This document shows, one piece after another, positions 15,150-23,140 of a DNA stretch of 60,986 bases; the first letter of the stretch is position 1; every line of letters begins with the position of its first letter. The notes below the pieces were generated by a model. It was not told the DNA's origin, did no database searches, and was given only the letters and a program-made list of their open reading frames with translations. Source of the DNA: Bacillota bacterium (GTDB lineage Bacteria > Bacillota_C > Negativicutes > JAEYSJ01); NCBI GenBank assembly GCA_023434855.1, contig JAEYSJ010000097.1, forward strand, positions 1 through 60,986, in the 5' to 3' direction. The translations under genes and the position numbers were made by a program.

Positions 15150-16574
15150 TTATTTGGTAGTACTGGGATCTAAGCTTAAACTGGTTTTAACACCAAGTTC
15201 AGCGTCGGCAAAGGATGACATGCTAATGCCGAGAGCCGAGCCGGTAGTGATATCCTGGTAAGCATAACCTCTTTCACCGTGTTCGGTGAGATCAAGGCCT
15301 TCGATTTCTTGCTTAACATCAGCCCGTACTTTCATAAAGAGGCTCAGAACTTTTATAATGATAAAGGTCATTACTGCGGCGAAAACCCAGCTTGTAGCCA
15401 CACCAATAATTTGTGTAGTCAATTGGTCAGGATTGCCAAAGAACAAACCATCAGCACCTGCCGGATTAACAGCTTTGGAAGCAAACAGGCCGGTAGCAAG
15501 TGCACCCCAGGTACCGCCGACACCATGTACGCCAAAGGCATCAAGGGCATCGTCATAACCTAACTTAGCTTTTACAATACTTACAGAAAAGAAGCAGATA
15601 ATACCTGCGAGCAGACCGATGATTACAGCAGGAAGCGCACTGACGAAACCGGAAGCAGGAGTGATTGCAACAAGACCGGCTACACAGCCGCTGGCGGCGC
15701 CAAGTACAGTCGGTTTGCCGTTATGGATCCACTCAGCAAACACCCAGGATACTGTTGCGGCAGCGGCAGCAGTATTGGTAACTACGAAAGCGCTGGCAGC
15801 CAGACCGTTGGCAGCTAAAGCACTGCCGGCATTAAAACCGAACCAGCCAAACCACAGGAGGGAGGCGCCAATAACTGTCATGGGAAGATGATGAGGCAGC
15901 ATTGCTTCACTGCCATACCCTTTACGTTTGCCAATCATTAAAGCAATGACCAGACCGGAAACACCGGAGATAATATGAACTACGGTACCACCGGCAAAGT
16001 CAAGCACACCCATATCGCGCAACCAGCCGCCGATGCCCCATACCCAGTGGGCAACAGGATCATATACTATGGTAGACCAGATTAAAGTGAAGACAACGAA
16101 GGCCGGAAATTTCATACGTTCGGCAAAAGAACCAGTAATAAGTGCCGGAGTAATCACTGCGAACATTGCCTGGAATATCATAAAGGCCAGATGAGGAATA
16201 GTTGCTGCATAATCGGCATTAGGGTCCTGGCCGACGCCATTCAGGCCAACCCAGTCCAAGTTACCGATAATATGGTTAACGTCAGGACCAAAAGCAAGGC
16301 TGTAACCCCACAATACCCATTGTACTGAAATAAGTCCAACAATAAAAAAGCTTTGCATAATTGTGGTTAATGCATTTTTGGTTCTGACCATGCCGCCGTA
16401 AAATAGGGCCAGGCCGGGAGTCATCAGCATAACAAGCGCGGCGCTGATAAGTACGAAAGTTGTATCACCTGAGTCAATCTTCGGAGCAGCTGCCGCTTCT
16501 TCGGCAAACACCGTTGGTATGAATGTAAGCATCATGAAGAAACAAAAACTTAAAATGGACCAAAACTTTTTCAT
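15150..16574 (-). CDS. amtB: ammonium transporter AmtB
   Basis: 474 residues from the ATG at 16574, which has AAGGGAT upstream and opens a signal peptide (residues 1-24, ending VFA). The topology of about 11 helices, the pore twin histidines in PVAHWVWG and FGVHGVGG, and the signature SGVSGLVIALMIGKRKGY identify the Amt/Rh family. It carries NH3/NH4+ across the inner membrane. The C-terminal cytoplasmic tail (LTEHGERGYAYQ) is the region that contacts GlnK. It forms an operon with glnK and is preceded by a 216-nt leader with two terminators. Confidence 0.95.
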   Translation of the reverse strand: MKKFWSILSFCFFMMLTFIPTVFAEEAAAAPKIDSGDTTFVLISAALVMLMTPGLALFYGGMVRTKNALTTIMQSFFIVGLISVQWVLWGYSLAFGPDVNHIIGNLDWVGLNGVGQDPNADYAATIPHLAFMIFQAMFAVITPALITGSFAERMKFPAFVVFTLIWSTIVYDPVAHWVWGIGGWLRDMGVLDFAGGTVVHIISGVSGLVIALMIGKRKGYGSEAMLPHHLPMTVIGASLLWFGWFGFNAGSALAANGLAASAFVVTNTAAAAATVSWVFAEWIHNGKPTVLGAASGCVAGLVAITPASGFVSALPAVIIGLLAGIICFFSVSIVKAKLGYDDALDAFGVHGVGGTWGALATGLFASKAVNPAGADGLFFGNPDQLTTQIIGVATSWVFAAVMTFIIIKVLSLFMKVRADVKQEIEGLDLTEHGERGYAYQDITTGSALGISMSSFADAELGVKTSLSLDPSTTK

Positions 16575-16660
16575 AAAAATCCCTTCTTTCCTATAAATTA
16601 TAGTTCTTTCTGATAGGATAACCTCAATAATAATCTGCATCCCCCCTGTGGAAAATAATA

Positions 16661-16700
16661 AAAGGCGCCCAAATATCAGCAAGATATGAGGACGCCTTTG
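16661..16700 (-). terminator. second leader terminator of amtB
   Basis: On minus: AAGGCGTCC and GGGCGCCTT pair fully (one G-T), with an inner ATATC/GATAT stem and a 5-nt loop, then TTATTATTTT. It lies about 86 nt before the amtB start, inside its transcript. Confidence 0.75.
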
Positions 16701-16733
16701 TCCTGGGACGCACTCGGCAATGAAAATTAAACA

Positions 16734-16762
16734 GAAAAAGCCTTCGCAATCATTGCGAAGGC
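16734..16762 (-). terminator. first leader terminator of amtB
   Basis: On minus: GCCTTCGCAA, TGA, TTGCGAAGGC, then TTTTTCTG. It begins about 28 nt after the predicted start of transcription. No gene lies between promoter and hairpin, so it acts as an attenuator if used. Confidence 0.78.
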
Positions 16763-16796
16763 CCCATTGCCTTATTAATATTAACTTTATGTACGT

Positions 16797-16825
16797 AGTA
16801 TATCAGTAATGTAAAACGGTGTCAA
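16797..16825 (-). promoter_or_regulatory. consensus vegetative promoter of amtB-glnK
   Basis: TTGACA, 17-nt spacer, TATACT on the minus strand. The expected start is near 16790, giving a leader of about 216 nt with two terminator hairpins. Confidence 0.82.
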
Positions 16826-16978
16826 TGATTTTTCAGCGTCTGAAAATTACGAATTTATTAATTCGCATACATCTCTTCGTACACATAGGCAATAATTGCC
16901 TGGTGCAGTTAACAGGAATTAATTAATTCCGCGGGAAATTACATAAATACAGTATTAATGAGGGGCAGATATAATGAA

Positions 16979-17941
16979 ATGAATGAGCTTATTGCAGTTA
17001 TTGTTGCCGCAGGATTAGCAGCGTTTAGTGTTATGAAAGGTGTTTTATTGTCACTTTATATAGGTTTGTTCTTAGGCAATATTTGCGGGTTTACCGGAGT
17101 GTCTGACAGGTGGCGGAATTTAGTGCCATTTATTACCCGGATTACCGGTTTGTCTCCCGTCAGCTCAACATCAGTCATCTTGTCTTTTGGTGATCGTACT
17201 GCCGGAATGGCAGCTTTAGCAGCTGCCAGGAAACGGTGTGCTTTAAGCGATCGGGAAATTATTGCCGCGAACTTGGTGGCTAAAGCGCCTTCTGTTGTAC
17301 AGTCTTTTGTCTTTTCCTTCATTCCTGTCATGCTGCCCTTGTATCCTAAAAACATTGTGATCCACTTTTTAATAATATATTTTCTGGCATTTTCCGCAAT
17401 AACGGGGATAGGGATAGTATTTGCCCGGTTATTACCCGGGAGGGATGACTTATCGTTGATGCCAGAAGGTTTGGAAAGTGTCCGGATTATTTCCTGGTTT
17501 CCGGCGATAAGGCAGGCAGTAAATGATACTTGGCAGCCATTTATTAATATGACATGCTGGATGACAGGAATGTCATTTGCAGTCATGTTGCTCATTAAAA
17601 CCGGTCTGCTGACCCGGCTGGCAGCCGATTTGCCATCCATAAACGGTTTAGATGCCAATTCAGCCGCAATAGTCGGTGCGGGTATAGTGAGTATGTTAGG
17701 TGGAGTGGCTGCGGCAGGAACAGCTTTTAATGAAGGAACAATTTCACCAGGCATAATAGTGCCGCTTTTATTGTCAGTTTCGTTGGTTCACAATTGCTAT
17801 GACTTGTTCGTTTCATCCTTGCCCAGAACTATCGGTATATTTGGGAAAAGTCTGGGATTAAAAATTGCGTTATGGAGTTTTATTATTACTCAGGCGGTTA
17901 TGGCTGTCGCAACCGTCTTTGCAATTAAAGACTGGTTATAG
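16979..17941 (+). CDS. nucleoside-recognition (Gate) domain membrane protein
   Basis: 320 residues from the ATG at 16979 (an in-frame ATG at 16958 is possible but would contain the GAGGGG site). Eight or so hydrophobic helices: the N-terminal half has LLSLYIGLFLGNICGFTGVS and the polar gate motif ILSFGDRTAGMAAL, the second half GAGIVSMLGGVAAAGTAFNEG, the repeated architecture of the Gate family. Relatives include SpmA/SpmB and nucleoside-transporter-like proteins. Substrate unknown. It is divergent from amtB and monocistronic. Confidence 0.78.
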   Translation: MNELIAVIVAAGLAAFSVMKGVLLSLYIGLFLGNICGFTGVSDRWRNLVPFITRITGLSPVSSTSVILSFGDRTAGMAALAAARKRCALSDREIIAANLVAKAPSVVQSFVFSFIPVMLPLYPKNIVIHFLIIYFLAFSAITGIGIVFARLLPGRDDLSLMPEGLESVRIISWFPAIRQAVNDTWQPFINMTCWMTGMSFAVMLLIKTGLLTRLAADLPSINGLDANSAAIVGAGIVSMLGGVAAAGTAFNEGTISPGIIVPLLLSVSLVHNCYDLFVSSLPRTIGIFGKSLGLKIALWSFIITQAVMAVATVFAIKDWL

Positions 17942-18145
17942 GCTGTATTCCGGCAAAAAATAACTAATCAAGATAAAATGATATGATGATTGTAGTTATT
18001 ATTTGGAGGTAATTACTATTATTTTACAGAAGTCAATATTCTTGTAGCGAGATTTCATATATAATAGTTATAATGGTACGGTCAGGTATTTGAATTAGAT
18101 TCTTTTGGTCTTGTTATTGCTGAGAAGGTGTTGGGAGGCGATGGA

Positions 18146-19222
18146 ATGGCGCGTTATATTATTAAAAAATACCCAATTCAAGAGGTTGCTCCCAGTATGA
18201 TAGTTGGCAACAGCATTCTGTGCGACAACGGCAGGTTTGTTTTAAATGATGGTATCAGGCTAACGCTTGGAATGATAGAGCAGCTGAAGAAATGGGGCGT
18301 CGAATTTATTGATATCCGGGAGAAGGCACCGCCCAAACAAATAGAAGTCGATGGTCCGTTACGGGCATGTGAAAAGAAATTTTACAAGCGATATAATGCT
18401 ACATTGGAATTTTTTAAAAAGTCATTTGAGGCCGTACGATATCTTAAAATGGTGCCGGTAAACGAGATGCGTACTTTAGCCGAACAAGCACTAAAGGGTC
18501 TTGTGGATGTTGCAGGTGCCGTAAATTTTTTATTGATGGTGAGACATAAGGATGATTATACTTTTCACCATTGTATTAATGTAGCGATATTTTCCGGCAT
18601 ATTGGGCAGATGGCTGGGTTACAACGGTGTCGAACTGCAGGAATTAATTTTGGCCGGTTTGCTGCATGATATTGGGAAGGCGCAGATTCCATTAGAAATT
18701 TTAAATAAACAGGGTAAATTGTTGTCTGAAGAAATGGAAATAATGAAAAAGCATAGTTTATTAGGCTATGCTTTGCTGAAAAATGCCGATGAAATTCCAC
18801 TTAGTGTCCGGCTTGGCGTGCTGCAGCATCATGAACGTATGGATGGCAGCGGGTATCCTTTTAACCTTCCGCAGGAAAAAATCCACCCTTATGCCAAAAT
18901 CATTGCCGTGGCTGATATCTATGATGCTATGACTTCTGACCGGGTGTATCGGCGGCGGACAACTCCTTTTACTGTAGCCGAAATGGTGATGGCAAATATG
19001 TTTGATCAATTGGATCCGGTTGTATGCACCACCTTTCTTAACAATGTCCGCGATTATTTTGTCGGGAATGTTATTCGCCTTAGCGACGGAAGGATGGCTG
19101 AAGTAGTTTTCCTGAGCAAGATCAGTTATGGGCGTCCGGTAGTTCGTACTGAAGAGGGTGAGTTTATTGATTTGGAACAGCATAAAGAAATCAGCATTGT
19201 AGAAATGGTAAAGATATCATAA
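18146..19222 (+). CDS. HD-GYP cyclic-di-GMP phosphodiesterase
   Basis: 358 residues from the ATG at 18146; GGGAGG is 7 nt upstream, favouring it over an ATG at 18128. The N-terminal 110 residues form a small regulatory domain without a receiver Asp pattern. The HD domain starts at about 140; H174-D175 (HDIGK) and the HD-GYP extension H228-H229 with GSGYP at about 234-238 are present, so it should be catalytically competent for c-di-GMP. It stands 1.7 kb before the Tad pilus locus and could influence pilus or motile/sessile behaviour (inference). Confidence 0.9.
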   Translation: MARYIIKKYPIQEVAPSMIVGNSILCDNGRFVLNDGIRLTLGMIEQLKKWGVEFIDIREKAPPKQIEVDGPLRACEKKFYKRYNATLEFFKKSFEAVRYLKMVPVNEMRTLAEQALKGLVDVAGAVNFLLMVRHKDDYTFHHCINVAIFSGILGRWLGYNGVELQELILAGLLHDIGKAQIPLEILNKQGKLLSEEMEIMKKHSLLGYALLKNADEIPLSVRLGVLQHHERMDGSGYPFNLPQEKIHPYAKIIAVADIYDAMTSDRVYRRRTTPFTVAEMVMANMFDQLDPVVCTTFLNNVRDYFVGNVIRLSDGRMAEVVFLSKISYGRPVVRTEEGEFIDLEQHKEISIVEMVKIS

Positions 19223-19368
19223 ATATTTTTCCGATTATTATTGCACTTTTGTCTATTTATGATAAAATCATATAGTGCAATTTTAAAAAAGGCTGGGTCA
19301 GAATGCTTTGATCCTCGCAGACGATTCATGGGAGCTTTCTGAAACAGACCGAGAGAGGGGAGCGGGAT

Positions 19369-20535
19369 ATGAGAGAAACATTTAAACTGCAACAACCGGG
19401 AGTAGAACTGCTGGCTGAAAAATATGGCACACCATTGCTGGTGTTGTCATTGGAACAAATTGCCCAGAATTATAAATTTCTGGCCAAACATTTGCCAAAA
19501 GTTAAGCTGTATTATGCTGTAAAAGCTAATCCAGATGAGCGTATTATCCGGACACTGGCCGACCTCGGCTCCTGTTTCGATGTGGCTTCAGACGGCGAAA
19601 TGAAGGTCCTGACAGGGATGGGGATTGCTCCCGAACGCATGGTTTATGCCAATCCTGTCAAGACGGCAAGCGGTTTGGCGGTGGCTAAGCGTACCGGTAT
19701 ATATAAATTTACTTTTGATAATGAAAGTGAAATTGGGAAAATGGCTAAAGCTGTTCCAGGGGGTAGTGTACTCCTTAGAATCCGGGTTGATAATCCCAAA
19801 GCTTTGGTTGACTTAAATAAAAAGTTTGGTGCACATCCTGACGATGTGCTGCGGCTGTTGTCGCTGGCACGGGAGCAGGGGCTGGATGTGGCTGGTTTGT
19901 GTTTTCATGTAGGCAGCCAGTCGACGGACGGCAAAGCGTACGTTGATGCCTTGAAGATCTGTCGGCGTCTGTTCGATGAAGCGGATAAGTATGGATTTAA
20001 TCTTCGGATTTTGGATATCGGGGGCGGATTCCCCATTCCGGCGGTTAACGAGAATATTGATGTTCTGTCGATGACGTGTCAGATCAGTGCATTGTTGACT
20101 GAACTTTTCCCTGATATTGAAATCTGGGCTGAGCCTGGCCGGTTTATTTGTGGTACTGCTGTAAACCTAATCACTAAGGTTATTGGTGTGCAAAAACGCA
20201 ATAACCAGCAATGGTACTTTCTCGATGATGGTTTATATGGCACTTTTTCAGGTGTCATTTTTGACCATTGGGATTTTGAACTGGAAACATTTAAAAGCGG
20301 TGTGCAGATTCCGGCGACTTTTGCCGGCCCAAGCTGTGATTCCCTGGATATTATGTTTCGCGATAAAATGACTATGCCGCTTGAAATAGATGATCTTATT
20401 CTTGTTCCCAATTGCGGAGCGTACACTTCTGCTTCGGCAACTGTATTTAACGGCTTTGCCAAAACTACCATGATTGTTTGGGAAGAAGTGAGGGATGAAA
20501 TTGCAACCCGGGCCGAAATGGCGGCAGCGGTGTAA
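19369..20535 (+). CDS. fold-III ornithine/lysine decarboxylase
   Basis: 388 residues, ATG with GAGAGGGGAGCGGG upstream. This is the alanine-racemase-fold PLP decarboxylase: PLP lysine K52 in YYAVKANP, HVGSQ at about 185, GGGFP at about 223, EPGR at about 261 and catalytic Cys323 in CDSLD. The length matches eukaryotic ODC and the Selenomonas ruminantium lysine/ornithine decarboxylase (about 390 aa). In that group cadaverine or putrescine is linked to peptidoglycan and helps hold the outer membrane. Whether lysine, ornithine or both are used depends on active-site residues that I cannot assign here. It is monocistronic. Confidence 0.85.
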   Translation: MRETFKLQQPGVELLAEKYGTPLLVLSLEQIAQNYKFLAKHLPKVKLYYAVKANPDERIIRTLADLGSCFDVASDGEMKVLTGMGIAPERMVYANPVKTASGLAVAKRTGIYKFTFDNESEIGKMAKAVPGGSVLLRIRVDNPKALVDLNKKFGAHPDDVLRLLSLAREQGLDVAGLCFHVGSQSTDGKAYVDALKICRRLFDEADKYGFNLRILDIGGGFPIPAVNENIDVLSMTCQISALLTELFPDIEIWAEPGRFICGTAVNLITKVIGVQKRNNQQWYFLDDGLYGTFSGVIFDHWDFELETFKSGVQIPATFAGPSCDSLDIMFRDKMTMPLEIDDLILVPNCGAYTSASATVFNGFAKTTMIVWEEVRDEIATRAEMAAAV

Positions 20536-20545
20536 CACTATATAA

Positions 20546-20574
20546 AAAAAAGATGCCTTTGGCATCTTTTTTCA
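20546..20574 (+). terminator. terminator of the decarboxylase gene
   Basis: AAGATGCC, TTT, GGCATCTT followed by TTTTTTC. Confidence 0.85.
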
Positions 20575-20599
20575 TATTATGGCGAGCGGGGGAAAACGA

Positions 20600-20764
20600 T
20601 TAACCGCCAAGGACGCCAAGAACGCCAAGGGATTTTTATTGTTTCCGGTGAAGCAAATTTTGTCTCGGTATGCGAGATGTTTCTAAAAGAGGAAAGCATT
20701 TAGAAATTTATAAATAAAATCCGATGTTTTGTTTTTTGGCGCTTTTGGCGTCCTTGGCGGTTAG
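20600..20764. repeat. 9-bp-period palindromic element, type A (locus 1)
   Basis: Left arm: TTAACC followed by GCCAAGGAC, GCCAAGAAC, GCCAAGGG. Right arm is the inverted set, ending TCCTTGGCGGTTAG. The 100-bp centre is AT-rich. Related loci: 30070, 49937 (type A) and 44201, 51634, 54067 (type B). Confidence 0.85.
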
Positions 20765-20788
20765 ACATTTCTTTAACAATATGTTGAT

Positions 20789-20852
20789 TGTCGAATGATA
20801 TTCAAAGACACTGGGCGGTTTTTATGAAAAGAAATTATTATATAATGTCGAA
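20789..20852. promoter_or_regulatory. two Spo0A-box matches upstream of the Tad locus
   Basis: TGTCGAATGATAT occurs at 20789 and, as TGTCGAATGATAT again, at 20846, 57 bp apart. TGTCGAA is the Spo0A binding core. The second box overlaps the last base of a TATAAT at 20841-20846. The cpaB start is 115 bp further on. Confidence 0.55.
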
Positions 20853-20966
20853 TGATATAAGTTGGGGCAATGGTCCCAAATAAAACAAGGACCTTGGATT
20901 GATAGGAGCGGATGGCCGGGTAGGGTATAATTAGGTTAAAGGCAATACAGGTCAGGAGGGAGAATA

Positions 20967-21857
20967 GTGGCAAAGCTATCAAACAGGAGTCTTTTGGGTA
21001 TTGCTGTAACTTTTGGTCTGTTGACAACATTGCTTGTATATAACTATTTGCAGGGAGCTGTTAATAAGCAAGCTGTCCAGCAGGAAAGTACATCTGTAAT
21101 AATCGCCAAAGTCGATATTCCGCCGAAGACCCAAATTACAGCCGATATGGTTCAGGAGATGAAAATGCCCCCTGAGTATTTGCAACCCGGTGCTGTGCAG
21201 GACATGAAAGCCGTAGTTGGTGTGATAACCCGGGAACGAGTTTTAACAGGTGAACAGATCACCGAGCGGCGGCTGGTCCTGGAAGGCAAAGCCGTAGGCT
21301 TTACCGGGATTATCCCCCGCGACAAACGGGCGGTAACGGTAGCGGTTACAGAAGTAACAGGAGTAGCCGGCTTTGTCAAGGCAGGAGATTATGTCGATAT
21401 TGTTGCGACCTTTGATTCGTCCGCCGCAGGGGATAATGTCAGCCAGGTAATACTGCAGAATGTGCAGGTGTTGGCTGCCAATCACGAAACTGAAATCGGA
21501 GTGGTCGGAGCTGCCGTCAAGGATGCACCTAAAGATGCCATCAAGACTACTACTGTAACTGTAGCTGTTGCACTTGATGAAGCCGCTAAATTGACATTAG
21601 CTGAGGAAAAGGGAAAAATACGCCTGGCTTTACGGCCGTATTTACCGACAGAAAGTCTGGCGATTACCGCCAGCGTAACTCCGAAAGATATGGTAGGAAT
21701 TCATGTTTCACCAGTACAAAATAATAGTGAAAATACTGCTCCGGCTTCACCTCCAGGTTCACTGCCTGCAAGTCAGGCCCCACCCAGAACGGAAAATGAC
21801 GGTAAAGGCATCCAAATGATCCGCGGTACCAAAGCACAAATAGTCCCGGTTTACTAG
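20967..21857 (+). CDS. cpaB: Tad pilus periplasmic protein CpaB/RcpC
   Basis: 296 residues, GTG start after CAGGAGGGAG. An N-terminal membrane anchor (residues about 10-28) is followed by a SAF/beta-clip domain (VIIAKVDIPPKTQITADMV at about 44-62) and the CpaB-specific domain with VTVAVTEVTGVAGFVKAGDYVD. The C-terminal 50 residues are Pro/Ser/Ala-rich and likely disordered. CpaB stabilises the outer-membrane secretin of Flp pili. It is the first gene of the pilus cluster, 23 bp before the secretin gene. Confidence 0.9.
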   Translation: MAKLSNRSLLGIAVTFGLLTTLLVYNYLQGAVNKQAVQQESTSVIIAKVDIPPKTQITADMVQEMKMPPEYLQPGAVQDMKAVVGVITRERVLTGEQITERRLVLEGKAVGFTGIIPRDKRAVTVAVTEVTGVAGFVKAGDYVDIVATFDSSAAGDNVSQVILQNVQVLAANHETEIGVVGAAVKDAPKDAIKTTTVTVAVALDEAAKLTLAEEKGKIRLALRPYLPTESLAITASVTPKDMVGIHVSPVQNNSENTAPASPPGSLPASQAPPRTENDGKGIQMIRGTKAQIVPVY

Positions 21858-21880
21858 CAAAAAAGAAAGAGGGTAGTACA

Positions 21881-23140
21881 ATGGGGCGATTACGTAGTAC
21901 ATATCTTCTCCTGTTACTATTTTGCATTATGATGCTGACCGCACCGGCAGCAGCTGCCGAAAAAATGGCTGTGGCTGTCAACCAGTCAAGGGTGTTGAAT
22001 TTTTTCGCCGTGGAACGGGTGGCGGTAGCGAACCCTGATATTGCCGATGTAATGGTGGTTTCCGGCTCGGAAATCCTTCTGGTCGGCAAAGCGCCTGGGG
22101 TGACTACGCTGCATGTCTGGTCGGCAAGTGGACTGGAAAGCTATGAGGTGGAAGTGGCGACTGATGATACATCTGCAACTAATGAAATAAAATCTATTTT
22201 AGGCTTAAGGAACATTAATGTAAGCAAAATCGGCAAAACAATCATTTTGGAAGGCAAAGTCAGTGACCAGTATCAGAAAAACCGTGCCGAAGCAGTCGCA
22301 GCGTCTTATGCCGACAAGGTGGTAAACCTGCTGGAAATAACAAGTCCTAAACAGGTGAAAATTGAAGCTAAAGTGGTGGAGATTGATCGGACAAAGTCCC
22401 GGCAATTGGGAATAGCCTGGGGTAATACCGTTACGGCGCCAAGTGTGTTTTCTTTTGGACAAAGCGTCCAGAACTCTATTCTCGGCCGCAGTTTAGGCAA
22501 GCTGGGCAGTATTGCGGACATCAACGGCGAGCTGGATGCTTTGATTAAGAACGGTTCGGCTCGAATTTTGTCTCAGCCAAATGTCATTACTCTTAATGGT
22601 GATAAGGCCAATATAATGGTTGGCGGTCAGATTCCCGTACCTGTCAGTCTGCAGAATGGAACGATTTCGATAGAGTGGAAAGATTACGGGATTAAGCTGG
22701 ATATAGAGCCTGAAGTCAATGTTGACGGTCTGATTAATAGTAAAATAAAAGCTGAAGTGAGTTCACTGGACTGGGATTCAGCCAAAAGTATTAAATTAGG
22801 CAATAATATGGAAATTCCGCCACTGAAAGTAAGTAGAGCGGAAACTGCCATTGCCTTGTCCTCCGGACAGACTATGGCAATTGGCGGCTTAATTTCCAGC
22901 CAGGATACTAAGAATATAACCAAATTGCCGCTGCTGGCTGATATCCCTGTGCTGGGAAATTTGTTCAAAAGTTCCTCTTTTAACCGAAATGAGACTGAAC
23001 TGTTGATTTTTATTACCCCCAGCATTGTTGATCCGTCTGAGTACTTGCCGGAGGCGACACGGGAGATGAAGGACTTTGTAAATGAACGTCCGTGGGGAGG
23101 AAGCAATGATGACGGAAAAAATAAAGGTGTTAATCGCTGA
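21881..23140 (+). CDS. cpaC: Tad pilus outer-membrane secretin CpaC/RcpA
   Basis: 419 residues with a signal peptide (about residues 1-27, ending AAAA before EKMAV). Residues about 28-95 form the pilus-assembly N domain (NQSRVLNFFAVERVAVANP, VSGSEILLVGKAPG). Then comes a BON-like segment, and the secretin domain spans about 160-395 (ARILSQPNVITLNGDKA, ETAIALSSGQTMAIGGL, NETELLIFITPSIV). A secretin needs an outer membrane to sit in, which supports a diderm host. It overlaps the next gene by 35 nt. Confidence 0.92.
   Translation: MGRLRSTYLLLLLFCIMMLTAPAAAAEKMAVAVNQSRVLNFFAVERVAVANPDIADVMVVSGSEILLVGKAPGVTTLHVWSASGLESYEVEVATDDTSATNEIKSILGLRNINVSKIGKTIILEGKVSDQYQKNRAEAVAASYADKVVNLLEITSPKQVKIEAKVVEIDRTKSRQLGIAWGNTVTAPSVFSFGQSVQNSILGRSLGKLGSIADINGELDALIKNGSARILSQPNVITLNGDKANIMVGGQIPVPVSLQNGTISIEWKDYGIKLDIEPEVNVDGLINSKIKAEVSSLDWDSAKSIKLGNNMEIPPLKVSRAETAIALSSGQTMAIGGLISSQDTKNITKLPLLADIPVLGNLFKSSSFNRNETELLIFITPSIVDPSEYLPEATREMKDFVNERPWGGSNDDGKNKGVNR

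Noticed and set aside
21664..22089. A 141-codon minus-strand frame across cpaB and cpaC
   Set aside because: Shadow of two strong Tad genes; no start context.
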